Assembly: GCA_002422865.1 (NCBI GenBank)
Contig: DITN01000040.1
Span: forward strand, 1-17,771
Origin: Bacteroidetes bacterium UBA6183
GTDB lineage: Bacteria; Bacteroidota; Bacteroidia; UKL13-3
Reading direction: 5' to 3'
DNA length: 17,771 nt
Position numbers and translations under genes: made by a program. The notes under the pieces are model-generated. The model was not told the DNA's origin, did no database searches, and saw nothing but the letters and a program-made list of their open reading frames with translations. Below, in pieces: positions 7,139 through 15,133 of this stretch. Within the stretch, counting starts at the first letter, position 1; each line of letters starts with the position of its first letter.

Positions 7139-7890
7139 GTAAAATTAGTGCCGTAATTATTACTTACAACGAAAGTGCTAACATTGCACGTTGCATCTCT
7201 TCATTAAAAAATGTGGTTGATGAAATTATTGTGAGTGATTCAAACTCGACAGACGAAACAAAAAACATTGCCGAGCAATTGGGTGCAAAAGCGTTTGTTC
7301 GTGCGTTTGAAGGTTATGGTGCTAACAAAAACTTCGCGAACGATCAGGCTACCAATAATTGGATTTTTTCTATTGATGCAGATGAAGAGTTGGATAAAAA
7401 ATTAGCCGATTATATTTTAAGCATCAAACCACATTTAAACGAAACAACGGTATACGAATGCCAACGTTTAAACAATTATTGTGGCACGTGGATTAATCAT
7501 GGCGGATGGTACCCTGATAAAAAGGTGCGTTTATTTAATAAACAACATGTAAAGTGGGATTTAGCAGAAGTGCATGAAACACTTGAAATACCTGCACACT
7601 ACAACAAGCAATTACTTAAGGGAAAACTACTGCATTACTCTTATACTTCTGTAGCAAGACATTTATCTAAAATAGAAAAATACAGTACACGTGGTGCTGA
7701 AGAAGCTTTTAAAAAAGGCAAAAAATCATCTTGGGTAAAGTTGTATTTAAGTCCAGCGTTTAGGTTTATACGCGACTACATTTTTAAACTTGGTTTTTTA
7801 GATGGTAAATTTGGATTTATCATAGCAAAACTCACGGCAAAAGAAGTTTACCTCAAGTACAGTAAGCTCAAACAAATTCAATCCAAATAA
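7135..7890 (+). CDS. Family 2 glycosyltransferase, WaaE/KdtX-like (LPS-core type)
   Basis: The 251-residue protein has the compact form of the WaaE/KdtX branch of GT2, whose members include beta-1,4-glucosyltransferases of the lipopolysaccharide core. Features: ISAVIITYNESANIARCI (4-21), EIIVSDSNSTDET (30-42), the metal site SIDADEEL (79-86), the WINHGGWYPDKKVRLFNK segment that is highly typical of this branch, and EVHETL, where His-Glu lies in the active site. A C-terminal stretch rich in Lys and aromatic residues (FRFIRDYIFKLGFLDGKFGF) probably holds the protein at the inner membrane. It starts within the stop of the preceding glycosyltransferase gene. The exact sugar transferred is not known; a role in lipopolysaccharide or lipooligosaccharide core synthesis is inferred from the branch. 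Confidence 0.88.
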   Translation: MSKISAVIITYNESANIARCISSLKNVVDEIIVSDSNSTDETKNIAEQLGAKAFVRAFEGYGANKNFANDQATNNWIFSIDADEELDKKLADYILSIKPHLNETTVYECQRLNNYCGTWINHGGWYPDKKVRLFNKQHVKWDLAEVHETLEIPAHYNKQLLKGKLLHYSYTSVARHLSKIEKYSTRGAEEAFKKGKKSSWVKLYLSPAFRFIRDYIFKLGFLDGKFGFIIAKLTAKEVYLKYSKLKQIQSK

Positions 7891-7986
7891 TTTCCGCCCT
7901 TTTGATTTGTAGCAGAATACAGAAACTGCGCATTAATTAACATTACATTAAGTTAAGCATTAAATGAGGGTTGCTATTTTTATGGT

Positions 7987-8685
7987 ATGAAAAAACTGTA
8001 TACCATCATTTTGCTTTTGCATATAAATGCACTGGCATTTGCATCATCTATTGATTCTACCTTTTTAAAAAACTTTCACCTAGGTGTTGGGGTAACAACA
8101 GGTGTTCAGCAATTAAAGTATTATAAGTCGTATTCGCCTGAATTAAAACACACCCGCGGATTTGAAGTTGGTGCATTGGCCAACCTACAATACAAATTTT
8201 GGAAACACAACTCGTTGATTTTTGATTTTAGGTTGATGCAATCTAACGCGGTACATAAATATGCCACAAGCCATGTGGTTGAACATACACTAAATAAACA
8301 ACAAATTGGTTTGAGTTATAGCAGAGGTATTCAGTTTAAAGGTAAAAACCTATTTAATATATCAGCCGGAGTAGCCTACCATTTTTCTAACGAAAAATTA
8401 TATTACCAAATTGACCCTCTTAAGTATCCTCCTTTTCCAGAAAAATCAACTGTTGAATACAAAATAATATCTGAGGATTATTACAAAGAATACTCGAGTT
8501 TGATATTTGGATTGAACAAAAGCTATAAACTTTTAGGCCGGTTTACTTACAATACTTTTGTTGAATTTGATTATGGCCTTAATGAGATGAATTGGGGAAA
8601 GGACATTAACAAGGCTCCTGTATTCTTTCAATCAACAACTTACAGGCCTATGGTACTAAGGTTAGGGTTAACTCTTGTGTATTAG
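7987..8685 (+). CDS. Putative outer-membrane beta-barrel protein
   Basis: This 232-residue protein begins with a signal peptide (MKKLYTIILLLHINALAFAS). The rest alternates hydrophobic and polar residues in short stretches, rich in Tyr, Phe and Gly (for example GVGVTTGVQQLKYY, VGALANLQYKFW, IFDFRLMQS, QIGLSYSRGIQF, NISAGVAYHFS, TYNTFVEFDYGL). It ends with LRLGLTLVY, a terminal aromatic residue after a beta strand, as the outer-membrane insertion machinery prefers. That pattern suggests an 8- to 10-stranded barrel. I do not recognise a specific family and assign no function. It is a single gene 96 bases after the glycosyltransferase pair; a near-match to the Bacteroidota -7 element (TATTTTTA, 7 of 8) lies at 7975-7982, just before its ATG. 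Its last codons form one arm of a hairpin. Confidence 0.7.
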   Translation: MKKLYTIILLLHINALAFASSIDSTFLKNFHLGVGVTTGVQQLKYYKSYSPELKHTRGFEVGALANLQYKFWKHNSLIFDFRLMQSNAVHKYATSHVVEHTLNKQQIGLSYSRGIQFKGKNLFNISAGVAYHFSNEKLYYQIDPLKYPPFPEKSTVEYKIISEDYYKEYSSLIFGLNKSYKLLGRFTYNTFVEFDYGLNEMNWGKDINKAPVFFQSTTYRPMVLRLGLTLVY

Positions 8686-8696
8686 TTAACCCTAAC
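8661..8696. terminator. Perfect 13-bp inverted repeat spanning a stop codon; probable terminator
   Basis: GTTAGGGTTAACT (8661-8673) pairs perfectly with AGTTAACCCTAAC (8684-8696) around a 10-base loop. The left arm is coding sequence and the TAG stop lies at the loop/right-arm border. An A/T-rich stretch (TTAAATTTTA) follows on the plus strand. It lies between convergent genes, so it could serve both directions, mainly the plus one. Confidence 0.6.
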
Positions 8697-8719
8697 TTAA
8701 ATTTTATGAAAGGGAGATT

Positions 8720-9745
8720 TTAGTTTACCACCCAAGTTTCGCGTCCGGCTAACAATTTATCTAAATCGCCTTCGCCATAACTTTCTTTAGCGTACTCAAT
8801 TTGGTTGTTAAACAACTCATCAAAAGTTGATTTGTTGTTGTTTACATAAAACACACCAAACGGACGAGGGAAATGTCCTTCAACCGAAGGGTCGTCATAA
8901 AAACGAGATAAAATGGTTGCCTTAACCAAATCAGTTTCATCATGAATCCACAACTCATTTTCTGATACATCAGCAACATTTACTATCACCGGTTTAAAAC
9001 CATCAAGCTTAATTCCCTTTTCGTTTTCGGCACCAAAAATTAATGGTTTGCCGTGTTCCATCATTAAGGTTTCTTGCTTCTTGGTTCCTTTTTCCGTAAA
9101 CACTTCAAAAGCACCATCGTTAAACACATTACAGTTCTGGTAAATCTCTACCAACGAAGTTCCCTTGTGCTCATAACCTCTTTTTATAATGGCTTGTTGA
9201 TGCTTTGGATCGCGGTCTAAAGTACGTGCCACAAATGTTGCATCGGCACCTAAACATAATGCAATTGGATTAAACGGATAATCAACCGAACCCATTGGGG
9301 TTGATTTGGTAACTTTACCTTGCTCTGATGTTGGTGAATATTGTCCCTTGGTTAAACCATAAATTTGGTTGTTAAATAACAATACGTTTAAATCAGGGTT
9401 TCTGCGCAGCATGTGTATAAAGTGGTTACCACCAATACTCATCGAGTCGCCATCTCCTGTAATTACCCATACCGATAAATCGGGGCGGGTAGCTTTTAAG
9501 CCGGTTGCAATTGCCGTAGCACGACCATGTATAGAGTGCATACCAAACGTATCCATATAATAAGGAAAACGTGAAGAGCATCCAATACCTGAGATAAAAA
9601 CAAACTCTTCCTTTGGTCTACCTAAATCAGGCAAAACGGTTTGTACTTGTTTTAATATACTGTAATCGCCACAGCCCGGGCACCAACGCACCTCTTGGTC
9701 TGAAGAGAAATCTTTCGATGTTAATTTAATCGTTTCTGTTGTCAT
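8720..9745 (-). CDS. korB: 2-oxoglutarate (2-oxoacid):ferredoxin oxidoreductase, beta subunit
   Basis: KorB carries the thiamine diphosphate and iron-sulfur site of the enzyme that converts a 2-oxoacid plus CoA to acyl-CoA, CO2 and reduced ferredoxin. Seen here: VRWCPGCGDYSIL near the N-terminus (cluster cysteines C-P-G-C), ISGIGCSSRFPYYM, HGRATAIATGLK, and the thiamine-diphosphate motif GDGDSMSIGGNH followed by NNQIYGLTKGQYSPTS. All are classic for the KorB/OorB branch. At 341 residues it has the usual length. I chose ATG at 9745 (protein starting MTTETIKLT); an in-frame GTG at 9763 would add six residues but is less likely. The gene follows korA by 37 bases on the same strand. No ferredoxin-like korC or korD lies next to it, as expected for the two-gene form. 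Substrate 2-oxoglutarate is inferred from the family. Confidence 0.93.
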   Translation of the reverse strand: MTTETIKLTSKDFSSDQEVRWCPGCGDYSILKQVQTVLPDLGRPKEEFVFISGIGCSSRFPYYMDTFGMHSIHGRATAIATGLKATRPDLSVWVITGDGDSMSIGGNHFIHMLRRNPDLNVLLFNNQIYGLTKGQYSPTSEQGKVTKSTPMGSVDYPFNPIALCLGADATFVARTLDRDPKHQQAIIKRGYEHKGTSLVEIYQNCNVFNDGAFEVFTEKGTKKQETLMMEHGKPLIFGAENEKGIKLDGFKPVIVNVADVSENELWIHDETDLVKATILSRFYDDPSVEGHFPRPFGVFYVNNNKSTFDELFNNQIEYAKESYGEGDLDKLLAGRETWVVN

Positions 9746-9782
9746 ACTTTTAATTTTTAGCACATCTGTTTTTAAACAGCTA

Positions 9783-11630
9783 TTATCCTAAAATCTCTTT
9801 CATTTTATTAACCACTTCAATACTCATAAATGGCTGACCTTGTATTTTGTTATATGCAATGGCATCCACAAAATATTTATCACGAATAATTTTAACCAAC
9901 TGACCGTTGTTTAACTCAGGCACAACTACCTTTTTAAACTTACTCATCAGCTCGCCTAAGTTTTTAGGGAAAGGACTTAAATATTGTACGTGTGCATGCG
10001 AAACGCTGTAACCTTCGGCAATTAATTGTGCGGTTGCAGTTTTTAATGCACCATAGGTTCCACCCCAACCAAGTATCAATAAATCGCCACTATCAGCGCC
10101 ATTATCAATGGTTTGTTCCGGAATATAATTAGCTACTAAATCAACTTTTTCTTGACGAAGTTTAACCATCAATTCATGGTTTTCTGGATCGTAAGAAATG
10201 TTACCCGTAATGTTTTGTTTTTCTAAACCACCAATACGATGCTCAAGTCCTTTTGTTCCTGGCACAGCCCAAGGGCGAGACAATTTCTCATCACGCAAGT
10301 ATGGCATAAACTTATCATCAGTAGCTTGGCGTTCACCTGCAAACTCAACATGTATTGGTTGCAGTTTATCTGATGTTGGGAATCTCCATGGTTCTGCACC
10401 ATTAGCAATGTATCCGTCACTTAAAAAGAATACCGGAATCATGTGATCTAGCGCAATACGACAAGCTTCGTAGGCCATGTTGAAACAATCGGCCGGAGAT
10501 TGTGCAGCAACAATTACCACAGGGCATTCGCCATTTCTACCGTAGTATGATTGCAATAAATCGGCTTGTTCAGTTTTAGTTGGTAAACCTGTACTTGGCC
10601 CTGCACGCTGAACGTTAACAACTACTAGAGGCAACTCTAACATAGTAGCCAATCCAATCGCTTCAGTTTTAAGTGCAATACCTGGACCAGAAGAGCCAGT
10701 AATAGCTAAATGTCCGCCAAAAGCAGCACCAATTGCAGAACAAATACCCGCAATTACGTCTTCGGCTTGGAAGGTTTTGATATTATAGTTTTTGTATTTT
10801 GATAACTCATGCAAGACATCTGAAGCAGGAGTAATTGGGTAAGTGCCGTAAAACAACGGTAATGTTGATTTAACTGAAGCCGCTATCAAACCCAGTGCTG
10901 TAGCCTGATTACCCATGATGCTACGATAAATACCTGCTTCCATTTTTGCAGGAGCAACGTTATATCGCTGTGCAAACATTTCAGTAGTTTCACCATAACT
11001 CCAACCTGCTTGTAATACTTTTATGTTAGCATCGGCAATGGCTTGATTTTTTTTGAATTTACTACTGATAAACTCAATGGTATTTTCAATTGGACGATGA
11101 TACATCCAATATAATAAACCAAGCACAAACATATTTTTGCAACGGTCTATTTCTTTGGTACCAAGACCACTATCAGCTAATGCCGCACGGGTAATTTTAG
11201 TAACATCAATTTCTTTTACATCGTAGCCTGCAAGGCTTCCATCTTTTAATGGATTTTGATCTTCGGGTACATTGGCCAAACGTAAATTTTTTGCATCAAA
11301 ACCATCTGTATTGGCAATAATAACTCCGCCTTTTTTTAATCCTTTAATGTTTGATTTAAGAGCGGCAACGTTCATGGCTACCAATACATCACTTTGATCG
11401 CCTGGTGTGTGTATGCGGGTTGAACCAAAGTGAATTTGATACCCTGAAACACCGGCAATAGTTCCGATAGGAGCACGGATTTCGGCAGGGAAATCCGGAA
11501 AAGTTGCTAAATCGTTTCCAAATAACGCAGCGGCATTGGTAAATTGGGTACCAGTTAATTGCATCCCATCTCCCGAGTCGCCCGCAAATCTTATAACTAC
11601 CGACTCTAAGGTCGTTTCTACTGTACTCAT
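9783..11630 (-). CDS. korA: 2-oxoglutarate (2-oxoacid):ferredoxin oxidoreductase, alpha subunit (gamma-alpha fusion)
   Basis: A 615-residue fused subunit. The N-terminal gamma domain (about 1-200) shows VIRFAGDSGDGMQLTGTQFT, DFPAEIRAP, GVSGYQIHFGS and HTPGDQSDVLVAMN, which form the CoA-binding portion. The alpha domain follows with YPITPASDVLHELSKY, FQAEDVIAGICSAIGAAFGGHLAITGSSGPGIALKTEA, VVNVQRAGPSTGLPTKTEQADLLQ-type blocks, and a C-terminal transketolase-like domain (ILGWGGTYGAL, HVQYLSPFP, PELNNGQL). It is the partner of KorB, and together they make reduced ferredoxin from 2-oxoacids in the cytoplasm, acting as an alternative to 2-oxoglutarate dehydrogenase. The gamma-alpha fusion is usual in Bacteroidota and other groups. 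It is the first gene of the korAB operon; the 185-base region upstream is shared with the divergent gene at 11816, and I see no clear consensus promoter there. Confidence 0.95.
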   Translation of the reverse strand: MSTVETTLESVVIRFAGDSGDGMQLTGTQFTNAAALFGNDLATFPDFPAEIRAPIGTIAGVSGYQIHFGSTRIHTPGDQSDVLVAMNVAALKSNIKGLKKGGVIIANTDGFDAKNLRLANVPEDQNPLKDGSLAGYDVKEIDVTKITRAALADSGLGTKEIDRCKNMFVLGLLYWMYHRPIENTIEFISSKFKKNQAIADANIKVLQAGWSYGETTEMFAQRYNVAPAKMEAGIYRSIMGNQATALGLIAASVKSTLPLFYGTYPITPASDVLHELSKYKNYNIKTFQAEDVIAGICSAIGAAFGGHLAITGSSGPGIALKTEAIGLATMLELPLVVVNVQRAGPSTGLPTKTEQADLLQSYYGRNGECPVVIVAAQSPADCFNMAYEACRIALDHMIPVFFLSDGYIANGAEPWRFPTSDKLQPIHVEFAGERQATDDKFMPYLRDEKLSRPWAVPGTKGLEHRIGGLEKQNITGNISYDPENHELMVKLRQEKVDLVANYIPEQTIDNGADSGDLLILGWGGTYGALKTATAQLIAEGYSVSHAHVQYLSPFPKNLGELMSKFKKVVVPELNNGQLVKIIRDKYFVDAIAYNKIQGQPFMSIEVVNKMKEILG

Positions 11631-11815
11631 TACTATATTATAAAATAGGGTTCGAAATTAATACTTAACACGCAAAAAACTAATATGTGTTAGGATAAAT
11701 AAAGCCATATAGAATCTACAATTTAAACATTGGATATCAATTAAATACAAATCAAATAAGATTTTTATCATATTTTAGATTGCATCTAAGCAATTCTTTT
11801 TTGACCTTTATCATC

Positions 11816-12148
11816 ATGGAAACGCCCCTAAATGACTTTACATACACCGAAAACTTGTATCAGCAAGGTTTAAAGCCAGATCAAATAGCGCAAGAATTGG
11901 CGAAATTAGGTGTAGACAATGAAACGCTTGACTTACACATAAAATATGTCAAAGATTTAAGGTACAACAAGCAGCGTATTACCGGCTTTAAATGTATTGC
12001 TTTCGGGGCACTGCTTTGTGTGGCTGGCTGCATTCTTACCTTTTTTCATGATTACTCGGCATTATATTCCGGATTAACCTTGTATGGTATGACCATTTCG
12101 GGCACCTGTTTAGTACTTGCCGGATTGGCTTTGGTATTAGGGATATAA
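11816..12148 (+). CDS. Small two-helix membrane protein, unknown function
   Basis: From the ATG at 11816 (METPLNDFTYTE) the product has 110 residues. An upstream in-frame TTG at 11780 would add 12 residues but has no support. The N-terminal half is soluble and helical (ENLYQQGLKPDQIAQELAKL, then DNETLDLHIKYVKDLRYNKQR), with a pattern of a small helix-turn-helix-like or coiled segment. Two hydrophobic helices follow: CIAFGALLCVAGCILTFF and LTLYGMTISGTCLVLAGLALVLG. The short linker (about ten residues) makes a hairpin in the inner membrane likely, with the N-terminus in the cytoplasm by the positive-inside rule (RYNKQR precedes helix 1). I do not recognise the family. It is divergent from korA and lies 49 bases before the asparaginase-domain gene, which seems to have its own promoter. 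Confidence 0.65.
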   Translation: METPLNDFTYTENLYQQGLKPDQIAQELAKLGVDNETLDLHIKYVKDLRYNKQRITGFKCIAFGALLCVAGCILTFFHDYSALYSGLTLYGMTISGTCLVLAGLALVLGI

Positions 12149-12185
12149 ATTTTAATTACCATAATACAACATTGCTGGTATAGAA

Positions 12186-12193
12186 TATATTTG
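12186..12193 (+). promoter_or_regulatory. Bacteroidota-type -7 promoter element before asparaginase-domain gene
   Basis: TATATTTG matches TAnnTTTG exactly and ends four bases before the ATG at 12198. Transcription would begin at or next to the start codon, so the mRNA may be leaderless. No clear TTTG lies at the -33 position (ATTG occurs at 12171-12174, too close). Confidence 0.5.
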
Positions 12194-12197
12194 CAAC

Positions 12198-12686
12198 ATG
12201 AGCAGTGTTCGCATTTTTGTTACCGGTGGCACATTTGATAAAGAATACAATGAATTAAATGGCCAACTTTTTTTTAAGGATACACATATTCAAGAGATAT
12301 TAAAACTTGGCAGGTGTAAAGTTGACTTAAGTGTGAGGACACTTATGCTAGTTGATAGTCTTGAAATGACAGATACTGATAGAAGTATTATTGTGGAGAG
12401 TTGTAAACGTGCAGACGAGGAACGCATTGTTATTACTCATGGTACAGATACCATGACCAATACCGCAAAAGTTTTAGCTGAAAATATTACCAACAAAACC
12501 ATCGTTATTACAGGGGCTATGATTCCATATAAGTTTGGATCAAGTGATGGATTATTTAATTTAGGAAGCGCACTTGCTTTTTCACAAACCTTACCACATG
12601 GCGTTTATGTAGCAATGAACGGCAGATGTTTTAATTGGAACAACGTAAAGAAAAATCGTCAAACGGGATTCTTCGAAGAGATTTAA
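12198..12686 (+). CDS. Stand-alone asparaginase N-terminal-domain protein
   Basis: A 162-residue protein made only of the N-terminal domain of the L-asparaginase family; full enzymes are about 330 residues. It starts RIFVTGGTFDKEYNE, where the first catalytic Thr lies in TGGT, then has LMLVDSLEMTD (the DS substrate segment), VITHGTDTMTNTAKVL (the second catalytic Thr-Asp in HGTDT), IVITGAMIPYKFGSSDGLFNLGSAL and VYVAMNGRCFNWNNVKKNRQ (a Lys at the place of the catalytic Lys). Thus all residues needed for hydrolysis seem present, while the C-terminal domain that completes the dimer interface and active site is missing. Short forms like this occur as intact genes in several phyla, so I read it as a natural family rather than a truncation: the frame ends cleanly at GFFEEI. 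The reaction is unproven; amide hydrolysis is the likely class. gmd begins 31 bases downstream. Confidence 0.85.
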   Translation: MSSVRIFVTGGTFDKEYNELNGQLFFKDTHIQEILKLGRCKVDLSVRTLMLVDSLEMTDTDRSIIVESCKRADEERIVITHGTDTMTNTAKVLAENITNKTIVITGAMIPYKFGSSDGLFNLGSALAFSQTLPHGVYVAMNGRCFNWNNVKKNRQTGFFEEI

Positions 12687-12717
12687 CCGTTTTATAGAAA
12701 TTAGTAAATAAATATTG

Positions 12718-13854
12718 ATGAAAACAGCACTTATAACAGGTATTACCGGACAAGATGGAGCTTATTTAGCCGAGTTTTTATTAAACAAGGGTTACATGGT
12801 ACACGGTATCAAACGTAGGAGTTCGATGTTTAATACAGATAGAATTGATCACCTTTATCAAGATCCTCATGAAAAACAATTGAGGTTGAAATTACATTAT
12901 GGCGATTTAACTGACTCAACCAATTTGATTCGTATCATACAGGAGACACAACCTGACGAAATTTACAATTTAGCAGCAATGAGTCATGTACAGGTGAGTT
13001 TTGAAGAGCCAGAATACACTGCTAATGCAGATGGTATTGGCACGTTAAGGATTTTAGAAGCATTACGTATTTGTGGTTTAACACAAAAAACAAAAGTATA
13101 CCAAGCATCTACATCAGAATTGTATGGTTTGGTGCAAGCTGTACCACAAAGTGAAACCACACCTTTTTACCCACGCTCGCCTTATGCTGTAGCTAAAATG
13201 TATGCCTATTGGATTACGGTAAATTACCGCGAAGCATACGGTATGTACGCCTGCAACGGCATATTATTTAACCATGAAAGTCCTATTCGTGGCGAAACTT
13301 TTGTTACCCGTAAAATTACACGTGCAGCAGCCAAAATTGTATTAGGTATGCAAGATAAACTTTTCTTGGGCAACTTAAACGCACAACGCGATTGGGGTCA
13401 TGCTAAAGATTACGTAGAGGCCATGTACTTAATTTTACAACAAGACAAACCGGAAGATTACGTAATAGCAACAGGTGTTACCACTGCCGTGCGTGAGTTT
13501 GTAAAGATGAGTTTTGAAGATGTAGGAATTAAACTTGCATTTAAAGGCGAGAACGAAAACGAAATTGGATATGTTGAGGCTATTGATGAAGCACGTTTAA
13601 AAGAGTTAGAAATTACATCATGCAACTTAACTGTTGGACAAGAAATTGTAGCTGTAGATCCTCGCTACTTCCGTCCTACCGAAGTTGATTTGTTGATTGG
13701 CGACCCTACAAAGGCGCAAACCAAATTGGGTTGGAAACCTAAATATGACTTACCGGCATTGGTAAAGGATATGATGAAGGGCGATTTAAAATTGATGAAA
13801 AAAGAAAAGTACCTGAAAGATTCAGGCTTTAAAACACTTAACTATTTTGAATAA
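12718..13854 (+). CDS. gmd: GDP-mannose 4,6-dehydratase
   Basis: Gmd converts GDP-D-mannose to GDP-4-keto-6-deoxy-D-mannose, the first step to GDP-L-fucose; it is cytoplasmic. From ATG at 12718 there are 378 residues, normal for the family (a TTG just before it is ignored). It is an extended short-chain dehydrogenase: NADP-binding GITGQDGAYLAEFL (8-21), KRRSSMFNTDRIDHLY, catalytic segment ASTSELYG with T132 and E134, and YPRSPYAVAKMYAYW with Y156 and K160. NHESPIRGETFVTRKITRA and GNLNAQRDWGHAKDYVEAM are signature blocks of the substrate site. Nothing is missing. It follows the asparaginase-domain gene and directly precedes fcl, 19 bases away, making the standard two-gene GDP-fucose unit. Confidence 0.97.
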   Translation: MKTALITGITGQDGAYLAEFLLNKGYMVHGIKRRSSMFNTDRIDHLYQDPHEKQLRLKLHYGDLTDSTNLIRIIQETQPDEIYNLAAMSHVQVSFEEPEYTANADGIGTLRILEALRICGLTQKTKVYQASTSELYGLVQAVPQSETTPFYPRSPYAVAKMYAYWITVNYREAYGMYACNGILFNHESPIRGETFVTRKITRAAAKIVLGMQDKLFLGNLNAQRDWGHAKDYVEAMYLILQQDKPEDYVIATGVTTAVREFVKMSFEDVGIKLAFKGENENEIGYVEAIDEARLKELEITSCNLTVGQEIVAVDPRYFRPTEVDLLIGDPTKAQTKLGWKPKYDLPALVKDMMKGDLKLMKKEKYLKDSGFKTLNYFE

Positions 13855-13873
13855 AATGTTGGGTGAACACCAA

Positions 13874-14812
13874 ATGGAAAAACACGAAAAAATTTACATT
13901 GCCGGACACCGTGGTATGGTGGGTTCGGCTATGCATAGAAAATTAAAGTCTGAAGGTTTTAACAACATTGTTGTAAAAACCAGTGTCGAGTTAGATTTAA
14001 CCAACCAACAAGCTGTTGCTGATTTTTTTGCGCAAGAAAAACCAGACTATGTATTTTTAGCGGCAGCCAAAGTGGGCGGCATCGTTGCTAACAATACCTA
14101 CCGTGCTGATTTTATTTATCTGAACCTGATGATTGAATCTAATATCATTCATCAAGCACACGTAAATAAAGTGAAGAAATTAATGTTCTTTGGTTCATCA
14201 TGCATATACCCAAAACTTGCACCTCAACCACTTAAAGAAGATTATTTGCTTACCGGTGAATTAGAATACACCAACGAACCTTATGCCATTGCTAAAATTG
14301 CAGGTATTAAGTTGTGCGAGAGTTACCGCGATCAATACGGATGTAATTTTATTTCGGTAATGCCAACAAACTTATATGGGTATGGCGATAACTATCACCC
14401 CAACCACTCTCATGTTTTACCGGCATTAATACGCAGGCTGCATGAAGCCAAAGAAAACAACCGCCCCTTTATTGAAGCTTGGGGAACAGGCACACCATTA
14501 AGGGAGTTTTTGTTTGTTGATGATTTGGCTGATGCTTGTTATTTACTGATGCAGGATTACAATGAAAAACAATTCGTGAACGTAGGCTGTGGTGAAGACA
14601 TCTCTATAAAAGATTTGATTGAGGTAATTAAAAAGGTGGTGGGTTACAAAGGCGAGATACGATTTGATACTACCAAGCCAGACGGAACACCCCGAAAATT
14701 GATGGATGCAACTAAATTAAGAAACATGGGATGGCAACCAAAAATTAGTTTGGAAGAAGGTATAACGCTGGCTTACAACGACTTTTTAAATGGGAAATAC
14801 CGTTCCGTATAA
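13874..14812 (+). CDS. fcl: GDP-L-fucose synthase (epimerase/reductase)
   Basis: Fcl (WcaG) epimerises at C3 and C5 and reduces the Gmd product to GDP-L-fucose with NADPH. Seen: IYIAGHRGMVGSAM at the N-terminus, AAAKVGGIVANNTYRADFIYLN, FFGSSCIYPKLAPQPLKE with catalytic C110, EPYAIAKIAGIKLCESYR with Y137 and K141, and NYHPNHSHVLPALIRR with the acid/base His (H180). These positions match the E. coli enzyme (C109, Y136, K140, H179) within one residue when translation starts at ATG 13874, giving 312 residues. ATG at 13856 would add six residues and cannot be excluded. Together with gmd it supplies fucose for surface glycan; the acceptor pathway is not shown by the local genes. An inverted repeat follows immediately after the stop. 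Confidence 0.95.
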   Translation: MEKHEKIYIAGHRGMVGSAMHRKLKSEGFNNIVVKTSVELDLTNQQAVADFFAQEKPDYVFLAAAKVGGIVANNTYRADFIYLNLMIESNIIHQAHVNKVKKLMFFGSSCIYPKLAPQPLKEDYLLTGELEYTNEPYAIAKIAGIKLCESYRDQYGCNFISVMPTNLYGYGDNYHPNHSHVLPALIRRLHEAKENNRPFIEAWGTGTPLREFLFVDDLADACYLLMQDYNEKQFVNVGCGEDISIKDLIEVIKKVVGYKGEIRFDTTKPDGTPRKLMDATKLRNMGWQPKISLEEGITLAYNDFLNGKYRSV

Positions 14813-14813
14813 C

Positions 14814-14845
14814 TCGAACCACATAAATGTCGCATTCGGGTTCGA
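14814..14845. repeat. Inverted repeat just after fcl
   Basis: TCGAACC (14814-14820) pairs with GGTTCGA (14839-14845) around an 18-base spacer, beginning two bases after the fcl stop. It may help end the gmd-fcl transcript, but no T-run follows on the plus strand, so a standard terminator is doubtful. Confidence 0.35.
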
Positions 14846-14985
14846 AAACCTAAAAAAATCCTAAAATTCATTGATATTCGTTTTTTTAATCTTGTATTAA
14901 TCATTAGTTATCCACCATTTGTCATTATACTCACCTCATAACCAGTAATATTCTTAAACTTTGCACTAAACAAAGGGTTACTACT

Positions 14986-15117
14986 ATGAAAACAGGTAGA
15001 ATTTTAGTTGTAGCAATAGTTGTGGGTTGGGTGGCAGCAATGGCCTTAATTGGTTATAACATGATGAACGAAGACCAACAAACTAGTGCGAAAAGTGTGA
15101 ACGAGTCAGGTAAATAG
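14986..15117 (+). CDS. 43-residue single-helix membrane microprotein, unknown function
   Basis: An intact short frame from ATG 14986 to TAG 15115-15117 encodes 43 residues. MKTGR is followed by one hydrophobic helix (ILVVAIVVGWVAAMALIGYN, residues 6-25), then a polar tail rich in Asn, Asp, Gln, Glu and Ser. The basic N-terminus suggests the tail faces the periplasm. The helix could also be an uncleaved signal anchor. Support for a real gene: a purine-rich AAAGGG about nine bases before the ATG, in a genome where such sites are rare; a promoter-like TTAAACTTTG at 14954-14963; and a strong terminator that starts 17 bases after the stop. It is alone between fcl and a minus-strand lipoprotein gene. 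I do not recognise the family and claim no function. Confidence 0.6.
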   Translation: MKTGRILVVAIVVGWVAAMALIGYNMMNEDQQTSAKSVNESGK

Positions 15118-15133
15118 TTAGCCAGGCTCGGAT

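Noticed and set aside
8661..8670. TTAGGG, resembling a telomere-type repeat
   Set aside because: It occurs once, as part of the inverted-repeat terminator, with no tandem copies.
11666..11692. TAACAC/GTGTTA inverted repeat between korA and the small membrane protein gene
   Set aside because: Six base pairs with a 15-base spacer in A/T-rich DNA is expected by chance and lies at no clear promoter element.
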